Assembly: GCA_900546115.1 (NCBI GenBank)
Contig: URBQ01000009.1
Coordinates: 1-64,000 of the forward strand
Source of the DNA: an uncultured Collinsella sp.
Lineage (GTDB): Bacteria; Actinomycetota; Coriobacteriia; Coriobacteriales; Coriobacteriaceae
DNA length: 64,000 nucleotides
Direction of reading: 5' to 3'
A program made the position numbers and the translations under genes. Below the pieces are notes generated by a model. It was not told the origin of the DNA. It searched no databases and worked only from the letters and a program-made list of their open reading frames with translations. Below, piece by piece: positions 24,630-32,960 of the stretch. How positions within the stretch are numbered: position 1 is the stretch's first letter; each line of letters begins with the position of its first letter.

Positions 24630-25739
24630 GTGGCAGTGAAGATTGAGCGGCGCAACGAGCCGACAGGCGAACAGCTAGCGGCTTCCGTAATCCTAACAGG
24701 TGCCTCGGCGCTTCGCATGATGCGCGCCGAGCGCCGGCAGATGGGCTATATCAGCTGGAAGGACCTTAATCCCGATGAAGAGCGCCGTGTGCTGCGCACG
24801 TCGTCGCCCTCGACCGAGGATATCTATCTTCCTGACTTGGTGCGAATTGGAGCCAAAAGTGGCGAGGTGCAGGAAGATCTGTGCTTGTTGGTGGGATCTG
24901 CGGCGCAGCGCCGCCGCATGCCTGGCGTAGGCTGGTCCGTGTGTTCCGGGTTGCCCGCCGGCTCGATTCTAGAGGTGGAACCGGGGGTGTACAGCCTATC
25001 TCCCGAGGCCCTTTGTGTTGCCGTTGCGCGTGAGGTCGGCTGCATCCAGGCGTTTGCCCTGGCCCAGGAGCTGTGCTCTAAGATTTCACTGAGCGACCGC
25101 GGGAAGTATCTGCCTCCCTACACCTCGCCTGTTACGAATAAACTTGCAAAGGACAAGGACCAGCCAGCAGACGTGGGCTACTTTGAAGTCGAGCCGGTGC
25201 TGATGCCCGATCGTCTGGCAGATTATCTCGCGGTATACAAGGGGAACACGGCCAAACAACTGCAGCGTCTGTGTCCCTATCTTTCGGAAAACCTGCGCTC
25301 ACCCATGGAGTGCATCATGCTCGCTTTGTTTTCGCTTCCGTTTTCCTATGGCGGTTTTGCCTGCGGTCCCTTTAAGACCGACTACAAGATCGAGTTCGAT
25401 GACCGCGCGCAGGCAATCTCGGGGATGCCTCATGCAGTTTGCGATGCGTATCAAGAGGCGGCCCGGTTTGACCTGGAATACAACGGTGAGCTGGGCCATT
25501 CGTCTCGCGGTGGGCGCATTCACGACGAAAAGCGTAATACGGGCTTTATAGCTATGGGGATCGAGGTCGCAACGGTCAATAACGAGATGCTCTGCGACAT
25601 GGAGGCGATGGAGGCACTCGCATGGCGCATATACCAACGCATGGGCAAGCGGTACCAAAACCGCGTGGAGGCTCGTCGGAAGAAGCAAGACGCGCTGCTG
25701 AATACGCTCCGAGCATGTTTTGGGCTTAAGCCAGCATAG
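24630..25739 (+). CDS. Hypothetical protein with AbiEi/DUF559-like, PD-(D/E)XK-like end
   Basis: A 369-residue protein. The middle (GLPAGSILEVEPGVYSLSPE, then ARE-GCIQAFALAQELC) follows the pattern of AbiEi-like proteins, and the C-terminal part (ARFDLEYNGELGH, then RIHDEKRNTGF, then MGIEV) follows the E/D...ExG..H...D..R pattern of DUF559/Vsr-like endonuclease folds. This is judged by eye. It starts at GTG 24630 with AGGGGTGG upstream, 10 bases after comF, so it is likely co-transcribed. A role in DNA processing or as an orphan defence-type protein is possible; function unproven. Confidence 0.75.
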   Translation: MAVKIERRNEPTGEQLAASVILTGASALRMMRAERRQMGYISWKDLNPDEERRVLRTSSPSTEDIYLPDLVRIGAKSGEVQEDLCLLVGSAAQRRRMPGVGWSVCSGLPAGSILEVEPGVYSLSPEALCVAVAREVGCIQAFALAQELCSKISLSDRGKYLPPYTSPVTNKLAKDKDQPADVGYFEVEPVLMPDRLADYLAVYKGNTAKQLQRLCPYLSENLRSPMECIMLALFSLPFSYGGFACGPFKTDYKIEFDDRAQAISGMPHAVCDAYQEAARFDLEYNGELGHSSRGGRIHDEKRNTGFIAMGIEVATVNNEMLCDMEAMEALAWRIYQRMGKRYQNRVEARRKKQDALLNTLRACFGLKPA

Positions 25740-25794
25740 ATGTTGGTTTTGAGAGGGGGTCTGTTTATAGGTGCTGTGCAAAAAGTGGCAAAAA

Positions 25795-26007
25795 TGAGTA
25801 CTGATACAAAATTAGTAACAGCAAAATCTGATATTTGCGGATCGAGAAACGGTAAAAATCGCGAAGATAATAAACAAATGTGGGAAATCAAGGCGCTAAG
25901 CAGGGCTAAATGAGCTCGAAACCGGCTCACGAGGTGGAAAATCGCTGCTACTAAATTGGTAACAGTACTCATATTTGCCGTTTTTTGCACACGGCCCCTA
26001 AAACGGG
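25795..26007. repeat. Interspersed element copy B
   Basis: TGAGTACTG at 25795-25803 and its complement CAGTACTCA at 25963-25971 bound an AT-rich, non-coding interior. The right end from 25943 (CGCTGCTACTAAA, CAGTACTCATATTTGCC, T-run, CCCCTAAAAC) matches copy A at 11332 nearly base for base. The 3'-half T-run after the hairpin could end the comF transcript. Confidence 0.75.
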
Positions 26008-26110
26008 CGTCTCGAGGCTCCCCATAGGGGGCGACGAGCTCAATCTGGCCACGTGCAGCCCGTCCTGACCTGCGAAATCTGTACTCGCGATGCGAATGAC
26101 GCCCCTAACC

Positions 26111-26139
26111 TTAAACTTTAGCTTGAACTTAGCTATAAT
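26111..26139 (+). promoter_or_regulatory. Strong promoter in front of a candidate RNA gene
   Basis: A consensus -10 hexamer TATAAT (26134-26139) stands 17 bases after TTAAAC (26111-26116). The predicted start, 7-8 bases past the -10, falls at 26146-26147, exactly where the closing helix of the RNA candidate begins. Confidence 0.75.
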
Positions 26140-26146
26140 GCGCTAC

Positions 26147-26411
26147 GTTCCTACCAGGCTGTGGTTGCGGACGGACGAAATGCCCGTCCTAGTCCAAGAC
26201 AGACGCGGTCAAAGGGATCCACGTAAGCGACCGCGTGCGCGCGGCGCGATCATGGCGCGTCCTAGATGTAAGCCGCACCGTCCGTTCTACTTTCTTTGGG
26301 GCAATACCGCCTCGCGGGCGAGCGGGCCAGTCGTGAAGGTGGCTGCGGCCTCCCGAGCAAACACCCCGGTGCGCAAGTGTGGGGTCAAATACCAGGTCAG
26401 CTGGTGGGAAC
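26147..26411 (+). ncRNA. Candidate structured non-coding RNA, possibly raiA RNA
   Basis: About 265 bases closed by an 11-bp helix: GTTCCTACCAG (26147-26157) pairs with CTGGTGGGAAC (26401-26411), one G-U. Inside are further clean helices: GGACGG/CCGTCC near 26168-26188, ACGCGGTC/GACCGCGT flanking the loop AAAGGGATCCACGTAAGC, GGCGCG/CGCGTC, CTCGC/GCGAG and ACCCC/GGGGT. A near-consensus promoter starts exactly at the helix. There is no ribosome site or coding bias. The comF ... raiA setting suggests the raiA RNA class known from Firmicutes and Actinobacteria, but I could not match a covariance model by eye; tmRNA, RNase P and SRP RNA signatures are absent. No clear 3' terminator follows, so the RNA may be processed from a longer transcript that includes the lipoprotein gene. 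Confidence 0.65.
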
Positions 26412-26488
26412 AATCTGATATTCCGCGCATCGCACGGATCGTATACGACACAGAAGGCAGGGTAGTGGACATGGTGAGGGGCAGCTTG

Positions 26489-27481
26489 ATGCACGCGGCT
26501 CGGTTAGGTGCTGGGACCGCAGCGGTCATCGCCGTTTTGGGTCTGAGCGGATGCGCGTTCAACCCGCTGTCTACGTTCACGACTCCCACGATCGACCAGA
26601 TCGAGTACGAGACCGTCACGCCCACGGTGTCGGATGATGCCCTGTTCACCCCCGGTACCCTGACGGTCGCCCTCGATACTTCCGATGCGCCGCAGGCCAT
26701 GCAGGGCACCGACGGCGAGCTCACGGGGTATGCGGTCGACGCTGCCCGCGCCCTTGCAAGCCGTATGGGCCTTAAAGTTGCCTTCGTCGATGCGTCTTCT
26801 GCTGATTCCGTGCTTGGCGACAAAAAGGCCGACATCTTCATTGGCGATATCAATTCCACGGATGATGACATCAGCACGCTTGGTACTTGCCTGTACGACG
26901 CTGCGGCAGTATTCGGAAAGACGAGCGACGGCGAGTCGCTGAGCGTTTCCACCGAAACGCTTAACACCGCTACCCTGGGCGTTCAGACCTCCTCGGCCTC
27001 GCAGGAAGCGCTCGCCAAGCAGAGCATCACGGCCAACCAAAAGACCTTCTCCAACATCAACGAGTGCTTTGAGGCACTCGAGTCCGGCGAGGTCGACTAC
27101 GTGATCTGCGACTCCACGGCCGGCGGCTACCTTGCGCGCCTGATGAGCCAGGTCTCTTACGTCGGCACGCTCGAGACGCCCTCGACGCTCGGCGTCGCGG
27201 GCCTCGCGGCCAACGACGAGCTATGCCGTGCCGTGAGCGATGCCCTCGACGGTATCACGGTCGATGGCACGCTCGAGGCGGTCCACTCCGTCTGGTACGG
27301 CACGATGCCCTATGACCTCACCACCAAGACGGTCTCGGGCGCCGACGTGCAGCCGACCGACACCGGATCCAGCGAGTCCGCATCCTCCGATTCGAGCAGC
27401 GATGGTGCATCCTCCGAGGATAAATCGTCCAGCCAGGAGGGCACTATCACCGACGACGACATTAACAAGCTCAATAGCTAG
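26489..27481 (+). CDS. Extracellular solute-binding lipoprotein (family 3 type)
   Basis: A 330-residue lipoprotein: short signal peptide with lipobox LSGC (Cys about residue 22), then a periplasmic-binding-protein fold like those of polar amino acid transporters (TLTVALDTSDAPQAMQG, GELTGYAVDAARALASRMGL). The last 45 residues are Ser/Asp-rich and disordered. ATG 26489 is preferred because GAGGGG lies 7 bases upstream; ATG 26471 in the same frame is possible. No permease or ATPase is adjacent, so it may serve a transporter elsewhere or act as a sensor. Two terminators follow. Confidence 0.82.
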   Translation: MHAARLGAGTAAVIAVLGLSGCAFNPLSTFTTPTIDQIEYETVTPTVSDDALFTPGTLTVALDTSDAPQAMQGTDGELTGYAVDAARALASRMGLKVAFVDASSADSVLGDKKADIFIGDINSTDDDISTLGTCLYDAAAVFGKTSDGESLSVSTETLNTATLGVQTSSASQEALAKQSITANQKTFSNINECFEALESGEVDYVICDSTAGGYLARLMSQVSYVGTLETPSTLGVAGLAANDELCRAVSDALDGITVDGTLEAVHSVWYGTMPYDLTTKTVSGADVQPTDTGSSESASSDSSSDGASSEDKSSSQEGTITDDDINKLNS

Positions 27482-27495
27482 TTATTGCTAGGGGT

Positions 27496-27524
27496 GGCGT
27501 CTCCTATGCGCTAGGAGGGACGCC
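27496..27524 (+). terminator. First terminator-like hairpin after the lipoprotein gene
   Basis: GGCGTCTCCTA pairs with TAGGAGGGACGCC (two-base bulge), followed by TCTT. Weak tail. Confidence 0.55.
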
Positions 27525-27547
27525 TCTTCACGGTTTCAACACGCATT

Positions 27548-27581
27548 GCCGGGCTCTCCCAACAGGGGAGCCCGGCTTTTT
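27548..27581 (+). terminator. Main terminator after the lipoprotein gene
   Basis: GCCGGGCTCTCCC and GGGGAGCCCGGC form a 12-bp stem with an AACA loop and five T residues follow. Confidence 0.95.
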
Positions 27582-27798
27582 CGTTCCCATAAAACCAGCA
27601 GTTCAAAGACATTTTTTAGGTGCAAAACCAAAGCCGCCGGCTCCCTCCTATAGCGCACTTTGCCACGGAAAAGTGCGAGACTTCGGTATGCGGTATCAAG
27701 CAATCGTTATTCGGGTCTTTGGGAATCCGCGTGATTAAATGCACGGCAATGGGTACATAGCCAGTACAGTAAGTCCCCGAGGCAGATTGGAGCCACGT
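27582..27798 (+). promoter_or_regulatory. Leader region of the hibernation factor gene
   Basis: About 215 bases without a gene. CGCACTTT (27654-27661) pairs with AAAGTGCG (27670-27677). No confident promoter was found. GGAG at 27789-27792 is the ribosome site of the next gene. No resemblance to the 26147-26411 RNA was seen. Confidence 0.4.
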
Positions 27799-28383
27799 AT
27801 GGATATCAAGGTTTCTGGACGCAAGACGACGGTAACCGATGCTCTGCGTGCGCATGTGGACGAGAAGATCGGCGAGGCGCTCAAGGTTTTCGATATCGAG
27901 CCCATGACAGTCGACGTCGTGCTTCGCTATGAGAAGAACCCCTCGAACCCCAACCCGGCAATCGTCGAGGTTACGGTTCGTGCCCGCGGTTCGGTGATTC
28001 GCGTTGCCGAGCACGGTGCAGATATGTACGCTGCCATCGACCTCTCCGCCGATAAGGTCACCCGCCAGCTGCGCAAGTTCAAGACCAAGGTCGTGGACAA
28101 CCGCCAGGGCGGTGCCAGCGCAGCGGATGTCGCGCCGGTCGAGCGCGTCGAGGATCTGGCCGACCTGCTGCTGCCCGAGGAGGAGGACGACCTGCTCGTC
28201 CGCGAGAAGGTCATCGATGTCACCCCGATGACTGAGGAGCAGGCGCTGGTGCAGACCGATCTGCTCGGCCATGACTTCTACGTGTTCGAGAACGCGACGA
28301 CCGGTCTCATCAATGTGGTGTATCACCGTAAGAATGGTGGATATGGCATCATCAAGCCCCGCATCGAAACACTTGACGAGTAA
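27799..28383 (+). CDS. raiA: Ribosome hibernation-promoting factor, long form (RaiA/HPF)
   Basis: 194 residues: an N-terminal S30AE/HPF domain (MDIKVSGRKTTVTDALRAHV ... YEKNPSNPNPAIVEVTVRA) that sits in the 30S decoding region, a linker, and the C-terminal dimerisation domain (EEQALVQTDLLGHDFYVFEN ... VVYHRKNGGYGIIKPR) that pairs two 30S subunits to make 100S dimers in stationary phase. The start at 27799 is set by GGAG 6 bases upstream and homology; an in-frame start at 27739 has no site. Confidence 0.96.
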   Translation: MDIKVSGRKTTVTDALRAHVDEKIGEALKVFDIEPMTVDVVLRYEKNPSNPNPAIVEVTVRARGSVIRVAEHGADMYAAIDLSADKVTRQLRKFKTKVVDNRQGGASAADVAPVERVEDLADLLLPEEEDDLLVREKVIDVTPMTEEQALVQTDLLGHDFYVFENATTGLINVVYHRKNGGYGIIKPRIETLDE

Positions 28384-28412
28384 AATACGTTAACTTGCAT
28401 GAGTTAACGGCC

Positions 28413-28445
28413 GGCGGTCATCCCATGCGGATGGCCGCCTTTTTT
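28413..28445 (+). terminator. Terminator of raiA
   Basis: GGCGGTCATCC pairs with GGATGGCCGCC and six T follow. Just upstream GTTAACT-TGCATG-AGTTAAC (28389-28408) is a further 7-bp palindrome. Confidence 0.95.
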
Positions 28446-28463
28446 ACGTAAGGAGTCGCTTTG

Positions 28464-29417
28464 ATGGACAAGGCTGCATCTACCGGCCATTCTGACCGCT
28501 GCCGCATCGTCGTCGATACCTGCTGCGACTTTAGCCCCGAGGTCGCCGCGAACCTCGATGTCGATATCCTGGGTTTCCCCTTCATTATCGATGGCGAAGA
28601 GCGCACGGACGACATCTGGTCGAGCATCACACCGAAGGAGTTCTACGACCGTATGCGCGCCGGTGCCCGCGTGTCCACCTCGGCTGTGTCGCTCGGTCGC
28701 TATATCGAGTTCTTTACCGAGTGCGCCAAAGAGGGTACGCCTACGGTCTACCTGTGCTTTACCTCGGCGCTGTCGTCGAGCTACAACTCCGCGTGCCAGG
28801 CGGCGGACGCCGTGCGCGCCGAGTATCCCAACTTTGAGCTGTACGTGGTCGACAACGCTCTGCCCTGTGCGACCGGCGAGCTCTTGGCGCTTGAGGCCGT
28901 GCGCCAGCGTTCGGCGGGACTGACCGCCAAGCAGCTGGTCGACTGGGCAAACGAGGCCAAGACCTATGTCCACGGTTACTTTACGCTCGAGAGCTTTGAC
29001 GCGCTGGCTGCCGGCGGCCGCATTCCGCCCGCGGCGGCACAGCTCACGGCAAAGCTCGACGTCAAACCCGAGCTGTCCTACGACCTGGCCGGCTCGCTGT
29101 CGCTGATCGGCGTCAACCGCGGTCGCAAGAAGGCGCTCAAGTCCATCCTCAAGTCGTTCCGCGAGAACTATGTGCCCGATCGCACCATGCCCATCGCCAT
29201 TATGACGGCCGATGCCGAGAAGGACGGCGACTGGCTCGAAGCCGCCATCCGCAAGGAGGAGGGTTGCGCCGACGTCACGATCATTCGCAGCTCCGTCGGT
29301 CCTACCATCGGCTCGCACGTGGGCCCCGGCATGGTGGCCTGCGCGTTTTGGGGTAAGAACCGCGCCGACAAGGCGTCGCTTTCCGACCGCATCGCCCGCC
29401 GCGTGCGCGGCCAGTAG
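28464..29417 (+). CDS. DegV family fatty-acid-binding protein
   Basis: A 317-residue DegV protein. The two-domain fold opens with RIVVDTCCDFSPEVA, continues with the RVSTSAVSLGRY strand and the ligand loop FTSALSSSYNSA, and closes with SSVGPTIGSHVGPGMVACAF. Family members bind a fatty acid and, in Firmicutes, present it to fatty acid kinase FakA for phospholipid synthesis. ATG 28464 (or TTG 28461) follows AAGGAG. No fakA is adjacent. Confidence 0.94.
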   Translation: MDKAASTGHSDRCRIVVDTCCDFSPEVAANLDVDILGFPFIIDGEERTDDIWSSITPKEFYDRMRAGARVSTSAVSLGRYIEFFTECAKEGTPTVYLCFTSALSSSYNSACQAADAVRAEYPNFELYVVDNALPCATGELLALEAVRQRSAGLTAKQLVDWANEAKTYVHGYFTLESFDALAAGGRIPPAAAQLTAKLDVKPELSYDLAGSLSLIGVNRGRKKALKSILKSFRENYVPDRTMPIAIMTADAEKDGDWLEAAIRKEEGCADVTIIRSSVGPTIGSHVGPGMVACAFWGKNRADKASLSDRIARRVRGQ

Positions 29418-29514
29418 GCAAGCGCTGCGTCCGTAATCGCCCTCGACTCACAGCCCAACGCTGGCACCGAGTATTCAACCTGGTAATAACACCCAACCCA
29501 AAAGGAAAGGTTTC

Positions 29515-30594
29515 ATGGCAAACAAGCTCTCCGTCGCATTCATCGGCACCGGAATCATGGGTGCCCCCATTGCCGGCCACATCCTGGATGCCGGCTATCC
29601 CGTCACGGTCAACAACCGCACCAAGTCCAAGGCCGCCGCGCTCATCGAGCGCGGTGCCGCCTGGGCCGATACGCCGGCAGATGCCGTGGCTAACGCCGAT
29701 GTCGTCTTTACCATGGTGGGCTATCCCTCCGAGGTCGAGGAGCTCTACCTGGCGGGCGACGGCCTGCTGGCCTGCACCAAGCCCGGCGCGGTGCTGATCG
29801 ATCTCACCACGAGCTCGCCCGAGCTCGCCCGTGACATTGCCGAGGCCGCCCAGGTTTCTGGCCGCATGGCGTTTGACTGCCCCGTCACCGGCGGCGAGTC
29901 GGGTGCTATCGCCGGCACGCTCACGGCTATCGTGGGCGCTACCGAGAACGACATCGCGCCGGTCCGCGACATCCTTTCCACCTTTGCGGCCAACATTTGC
30001 TGCTTCGACGGCGCCGGCAAGGGCCAGGCTGCCAAGCTCGCCAACCAGGTGTCGCTGGGCGCCTGCATGGTCGGCATGGCAGACGCCATGGCATTTGCCG
30101 AGCTGAGCGGCCTTGATCTGGAGAAGACCCGCCAGATGATCCTGGGCGGTACCGGCAAGTCCGGCGCCATGGAGAGCCTGGCGCCCAAGGCGCTCGACGG
30201 CGATTACAAGCCCGGCTTTATGGTCGAGCACTTCATTAAGGACCTGCGCTTGGCGCTCGCCTATGCCGACGACCGCGAGCTTGCGCTGCCCGGCGCCGAC
30301 GTGGCCTTTACGCTCTACGACATGCTCGACGCTATCGGTGGCGCCAAGCTGGGCACCCAGGCCATCACGGTCCTCTATAAGGAGGAGGCCGATGCCATCG
30401 CCGCCGGTCTGGACTGGTCGCAGTATCGTCCCGAGGAGCATGGCGCTCACGAGGAAGGTTGCGGTTGCGGCGAGCACGGCGAGGACCATGAGTGCGGTTG
30501 TGGCCATCACCACGGCGAGGACCACGAGTGCTGCGGCGGCCACGGCCATGACGACGGCCACGAGTGCTGCTGTGGCCACCATCACGGGGAGTAG
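29515..30594 (+). CDS. Beta-hydroxyacid dehydrogenase with His/Cys-rich C-terminal tail
   Basis: Residues 1-300 are an NAD(P)-dependent dehydrogenase of the 3-hydroxyisobutyrate / tartronate-semialdehyde reductase family: Rossmann motif FIGTGIMGAPIAGHIL, the DCPVTGGESGA substrate motif, and the catalytic lysine region GKGQAAKLANQ. The last 55 residues are different: repeats such as EDHECGCGHHHG, EDHECCGGHGH and DGHECCCGHHHG give about 15 His and 13 Cys, a plausible nickel, zinc or copper store. The reading frame is continuous and the codons are like the rest, so this is a true fusion. The ribosome site AAAGG precedes the ATG. Substrate unknown. Confidence 0.9.
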   Translation: MANKLSVAFIGTGIMGAPIAGHILDAGYPVTVNNRTKSKAAALIERGAAWADTPADAVANADVVFTMVGYPSEVEELYLAGDGLLACTKPGAVLIDLTTSSPELARDIAEAAQVSGRMAFDCPVTGGESGAIAGTLTAIVGATENDIAPVRDILSTFAANICCFDGAGKGQAAKLANQVSLGACMVGMADAMAFAELSGLDLEKTRQMILGGTGKSGAMESLAPKALDGDYKPGFMVEHFIKDLRLALAYADDRELALPGADVAFTLYDMLDAIGGAKLGTQAITVLYKEEADAIAAGLDWSQYRPEEHGAHEEGCGCGEHGEDHECGCGHHHGEDHECCGGHGHDDGHECCCGHHHGE

Positions 30595-30599
30595 CGCCC

Positions 30600-31028
30600 A
30601 TGAGCTGGACGTTCGTGGTGCTTGCGCTGGTGCTCTTTCTCTTTGCGATCTACATCGGCTTTCTGTGCGGCCAGTGGGCGTGCGAAAAGCGCGTGATCAC
30701 CAAGCGCGACTACTGGATTGCCAACTTTGCAGGCGCGGCGGCAGTCGTCCTGCTGACCTGGGTGTTCTCGCTGTTCCCGCTGGTGCAGTTTGCGCCGATC
30801 GGCTGGCTCGGCGGCTTTATCGCCGGCCTTAAGATGAGCTTTGGCGAGTCCGTCGGTCCGTGGCGCAAGCACGACGAGGTCTTTAACGTCAACAAGGCTC
30901 ACCGCGCCGCCGCCGACGCGGGCGATGCCGAGGAACGCCGCCGTGCGCGTCGCAATGGTGCGGCCGACCGACAGCTCATCTCGGTCACCGATGACAGCAA
31001 GGGTGCTGGCAAGCACGCTAAGAAATAG
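30600..31028 (+). CDS. Small membrane protein of unknown function
   Basis: 142 residues with two transmembrane helices (WTFVVLALVLFLFAIYIGF and ANFAGAAAVVLLTWVFSLFP), then a short hydrophobic third stretch and a charged cytoplasmic tail rich in Ala, Arg and Lys. ATG 30600 lies 5 bases after the dehydrogenase stop with GGGGAG 7 bases upstream, so it belongs to that operon. No family recognised. Confidence 0.8.
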   Translation: MSWTFVVLALVLFLFAIYIGFLCGQWACEKRVITKRDYWIANFAGAAAVVLLTWVFSLFPLVQFAPIGWLGGFIAGLKMSFGESVGPWRKHDEVFNVNKAHRAAADAGDAEERRRARRNGAADRQLISVTDDSKGAGKHAKK

Positions 31029-31043
31029 TAAGAAGAGGTAACT

Positions 31044-31742
31044 ATGGCAGAAAACAAAGATGAACAGCTCACCGACGAGGAGCTGGCACAGCTTCAGCTG
31101 GCAGAGGAGAACGAGAACGCCGTCGACCGCCTGGTCCAGGAGCTCGGCTGCCCCACGCGCCGCATCCGCCAGTTTGCCGCCCGCGTGCTGCACCTGCTTG
31201 CCGAGCGCGATCCGCAGCGCGTCGTGCCCTGCGTGCCCGCGCTGATCGAGGCGCTCGATCGCCCCGAGGCGCAGACCCGCTGGGAGGCCCTCGATGCCTT
31301 GGCGGCACTCGCCACCACCTGCCCAGAGCAGCTGGGCGATGCCTTTGAGGGTGCCGAGACCGCGCTGTTCGACGAGATCTCCTCCACGCTGCGTTATGCC
31401 GCCTTCCGCCTGCTGTGCGTGTGGGGTGCCACGAGTGTTGAGCGTTCGCGCGAGGCTTGGCCCATCCTGGACGAGGCCATCCAGTGCTACCACGGCGACC
31501 TTGAGTATCGCGACATGCTCGGTTGCCTGTACGAGTTTTGCCAGGGCGAGATCGACGCCGAGGTCGCAGAGAAGCTTGCGCTGCGCCTTAAGTTCGACGC
31601 CGAGAACGGCAAGGGCAGCTATCTCAAGGCCCGTTCGAGCGAGATTTGCGAAATGCTTGTTAAACGTTTTGGCCTGGATCTCTCCAAAAAGAAGAAGCGT
31701 GCTAGCGTTAAAAAATCTGACGACGCCGAAGACGAGGAGTAA
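31044..31742 (+). CDS. HEAT-repeat-like hypothetical protein
   Basis: 232 mostly helical residues. Units such as RIRQFAARVLHLLAERDP and QTRWEALDALAALATTCP follow the HEAT/PBS repeat pattern, suggesting a protein-binding scaffold in the cytoplasm. The C-terminus is a Lys cluster and an acidic end (DDAEDEE). AAGAGG precedes the ATG. It starts 15 bases after the membrane protein and ends 6 before the dehydrogenase below, so all are likely one operon. Confidence 0.82.
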   Translation: MAENKDEQLTDEELAQLQLAEENENAVDRLVQELGCPTRRIRQFAARVLHLLAERDPQRVVPCVPALIEALDRPEAQTRWEALDALAALATTCPEQLGDAFEGAETALFDEISSTLRYAAFRLLCVWGATSVERSREAWPILDEAIQCYHGDLEYRDMLGCLYEFCQGEIDAEVAEKLALRLKFDAENGKGSYLKARSSEICEMLVKRFGLDLSKKKKRASVKKSDDAEDEE

Positions 31743-31748
31743 CAGATT

Positions 31749-32834
31749 ATGGCGCACGATGTAGTCCTGATTCCCGGTGACGGTATCGGTCCCGAGATTA
31801 CGCAGGCAATGCGCCGCGTGGTCGAGGCCACCGGCGTCCAGATCAACTGGAATGTCCAGGAGGCCGGCGCCGGCGTCATGGACGAGTTTGGCACGCCGCT
31901 GCCCCAGCACGTGCTCGACGCGGTCGCCGAGACCAAGGTTGCCATCAAGGGCCCCATCACTACGCCGGTCGGCACGGGCTTCCGCAGCGTTAACGTGGCC
32001 CTGCGCAAGCACTTTGACCTGTATGCCTGCGTGCGTCCCTGTCTGTCGCAGCCGGGCGACGGCTCGCGTTTCCGCGACGTCGACCTGGTCATCGTGCGCG
32101 AGAACACCGAGGACCTCTATGCCGGCATCGAGTTCGACGAGGGCGCAGCCGAGGTCGAGGAGCTCTCACAGCTCGTCGAGCGCTCGGGTCAGAAGACCTT
32201 TGCCGCCGATTCCGCCATCTCGATCAAGCCCATCTCTATCGCCAAGAGCCGCCGTATTGTGGAGTACGCCTTTGAGTATGCCCGCCGCTGCGGCCGCAAA
32301 AAGGTGACGGCCGTGCACAAGGCCAATATCATGAAGGCGACCGACGGCCTGTTCCTGCGCGTTGCGCGCGAGGTGGCCGCCAACTATCCCGACATTGAGT
32401 TCAACGACAAGATCGTCGACGCCACCTGCATGGGCCTGGTCCAGAACCCCAACGACTTCGATGTCCTGGTGCTGCCAAACCTGTACGGCGACATCGTGAG
32501 CGACCTGTGCGCCGGCCTGGTGGGCGGTCTTGGCATGGCGCCCGGCTCCAACATCGGTGCCGACTGCGCCATTTTTGAGGCAACGCACGGTTCGGCACCC
32601 GATATCGCTGGCCAGGATATCGCCAACCCCACGGCCGAGATCCTCTCTGCTGCGATGATGCTCGATCACCTGGGCGAGAACGACGCTGCCAATCGCATTC
32701 GCGCCGCCGTCTCTGCCACGCTCGACGAGGGCGAACAGGTTACCGGTGACGTGCGTCGTGCCCAGACCGGCTCCGTTGAGGGTGCTGTGGGCATGCAAGC
32801 CTTTGCCGATGCCGTTATCGCGCACCTGGCCTAA
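31749..32834 (+). CDS. NAD-dependent isocitrate / isopropylmalate dehydrogenase family protein
   Basis: 361 residues of the beta-decarboxylating dehydrogenase family. Seen are IPGDGIGPEI at the start, the substrate stretch FRSVNVALRKHFDLYACVRP, the catalytic Tyr in RENTEDLYAGIE, the Lys in VHKANIMKATDG, and the cofactor loop EATHGSAPDIAGQ. SVNVALRK and ENTEDLYAG favour isocitrate as substrate, giving 2-oxoglutarate for glutamate synthesis. No leu genes are adjacent, which supports isocitrate. Confidence 0.9.
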   Translation: MAHDVVLIPGDGIGPEITQAMRRVVEATGVQINWNVQEAGAGVMDEFGTPLPQHVLDAVAETKVAIKGPITTPVGTGFRSVNVALRKHFDLYACVRPCLSQPGDGSRFRDVDLVIVRENTEDLYAGIEFDEGAAEVEELSQLVERSGQKTFAADSAISIKPISIAKSRRIVEYAFEYARRCGRKKVTAVHKANIMKATDGLFLRVAREVAANYPDIEFNDKIVDATCMGLVQNPNDFDVLVLPNLYGDIVSDLCAGLVGGLGMAPGSNIGADCAIFEATHGSAPDIAGQDIANPTAEILSAAMMLDHLGENDAANRIRAAVSATLDEGEQVTGDVRRAQTGSVEGAVGMQAFADAVIAHLA

Positions 32835-32893
32835 GGTATGCACGCTGCAAACGCCTAAATAGTACTTAAGTGTTTGCGTATAACCTGAGAATC

Positions 32894-32922
32894 AATACGC
32901 CCGGCGCTCTGTCGGGCGTATT
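32894..32922 (+). terminator. Terminator of the dehydrogenase operon
   Basis: AATACGCCCG and CGGGCGTATT form a perfect 10-bp stem with a 9-base loop, followed by a short T-rich TTCTATT stretch. Confidence 0.8.
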
Positions 32923-32960
32923 CTATTGCGGACTATGTTTCCTAACAAGGAGTAACTGAT

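Noticed and set aside
26090..26488. N-terminal coding extension of the lipoprotein
   Set aside because: It would place about 130 basic residues before a lipobox signal peptide, and the region carries a promoter and extensive RNA helices instead.
27582..27798. raiA RNA directly upstream of raiA
   Set aside because: Only one clear hairpin is visible, without a promoter or closing helix; the better structured candidate is at 26147-26411.
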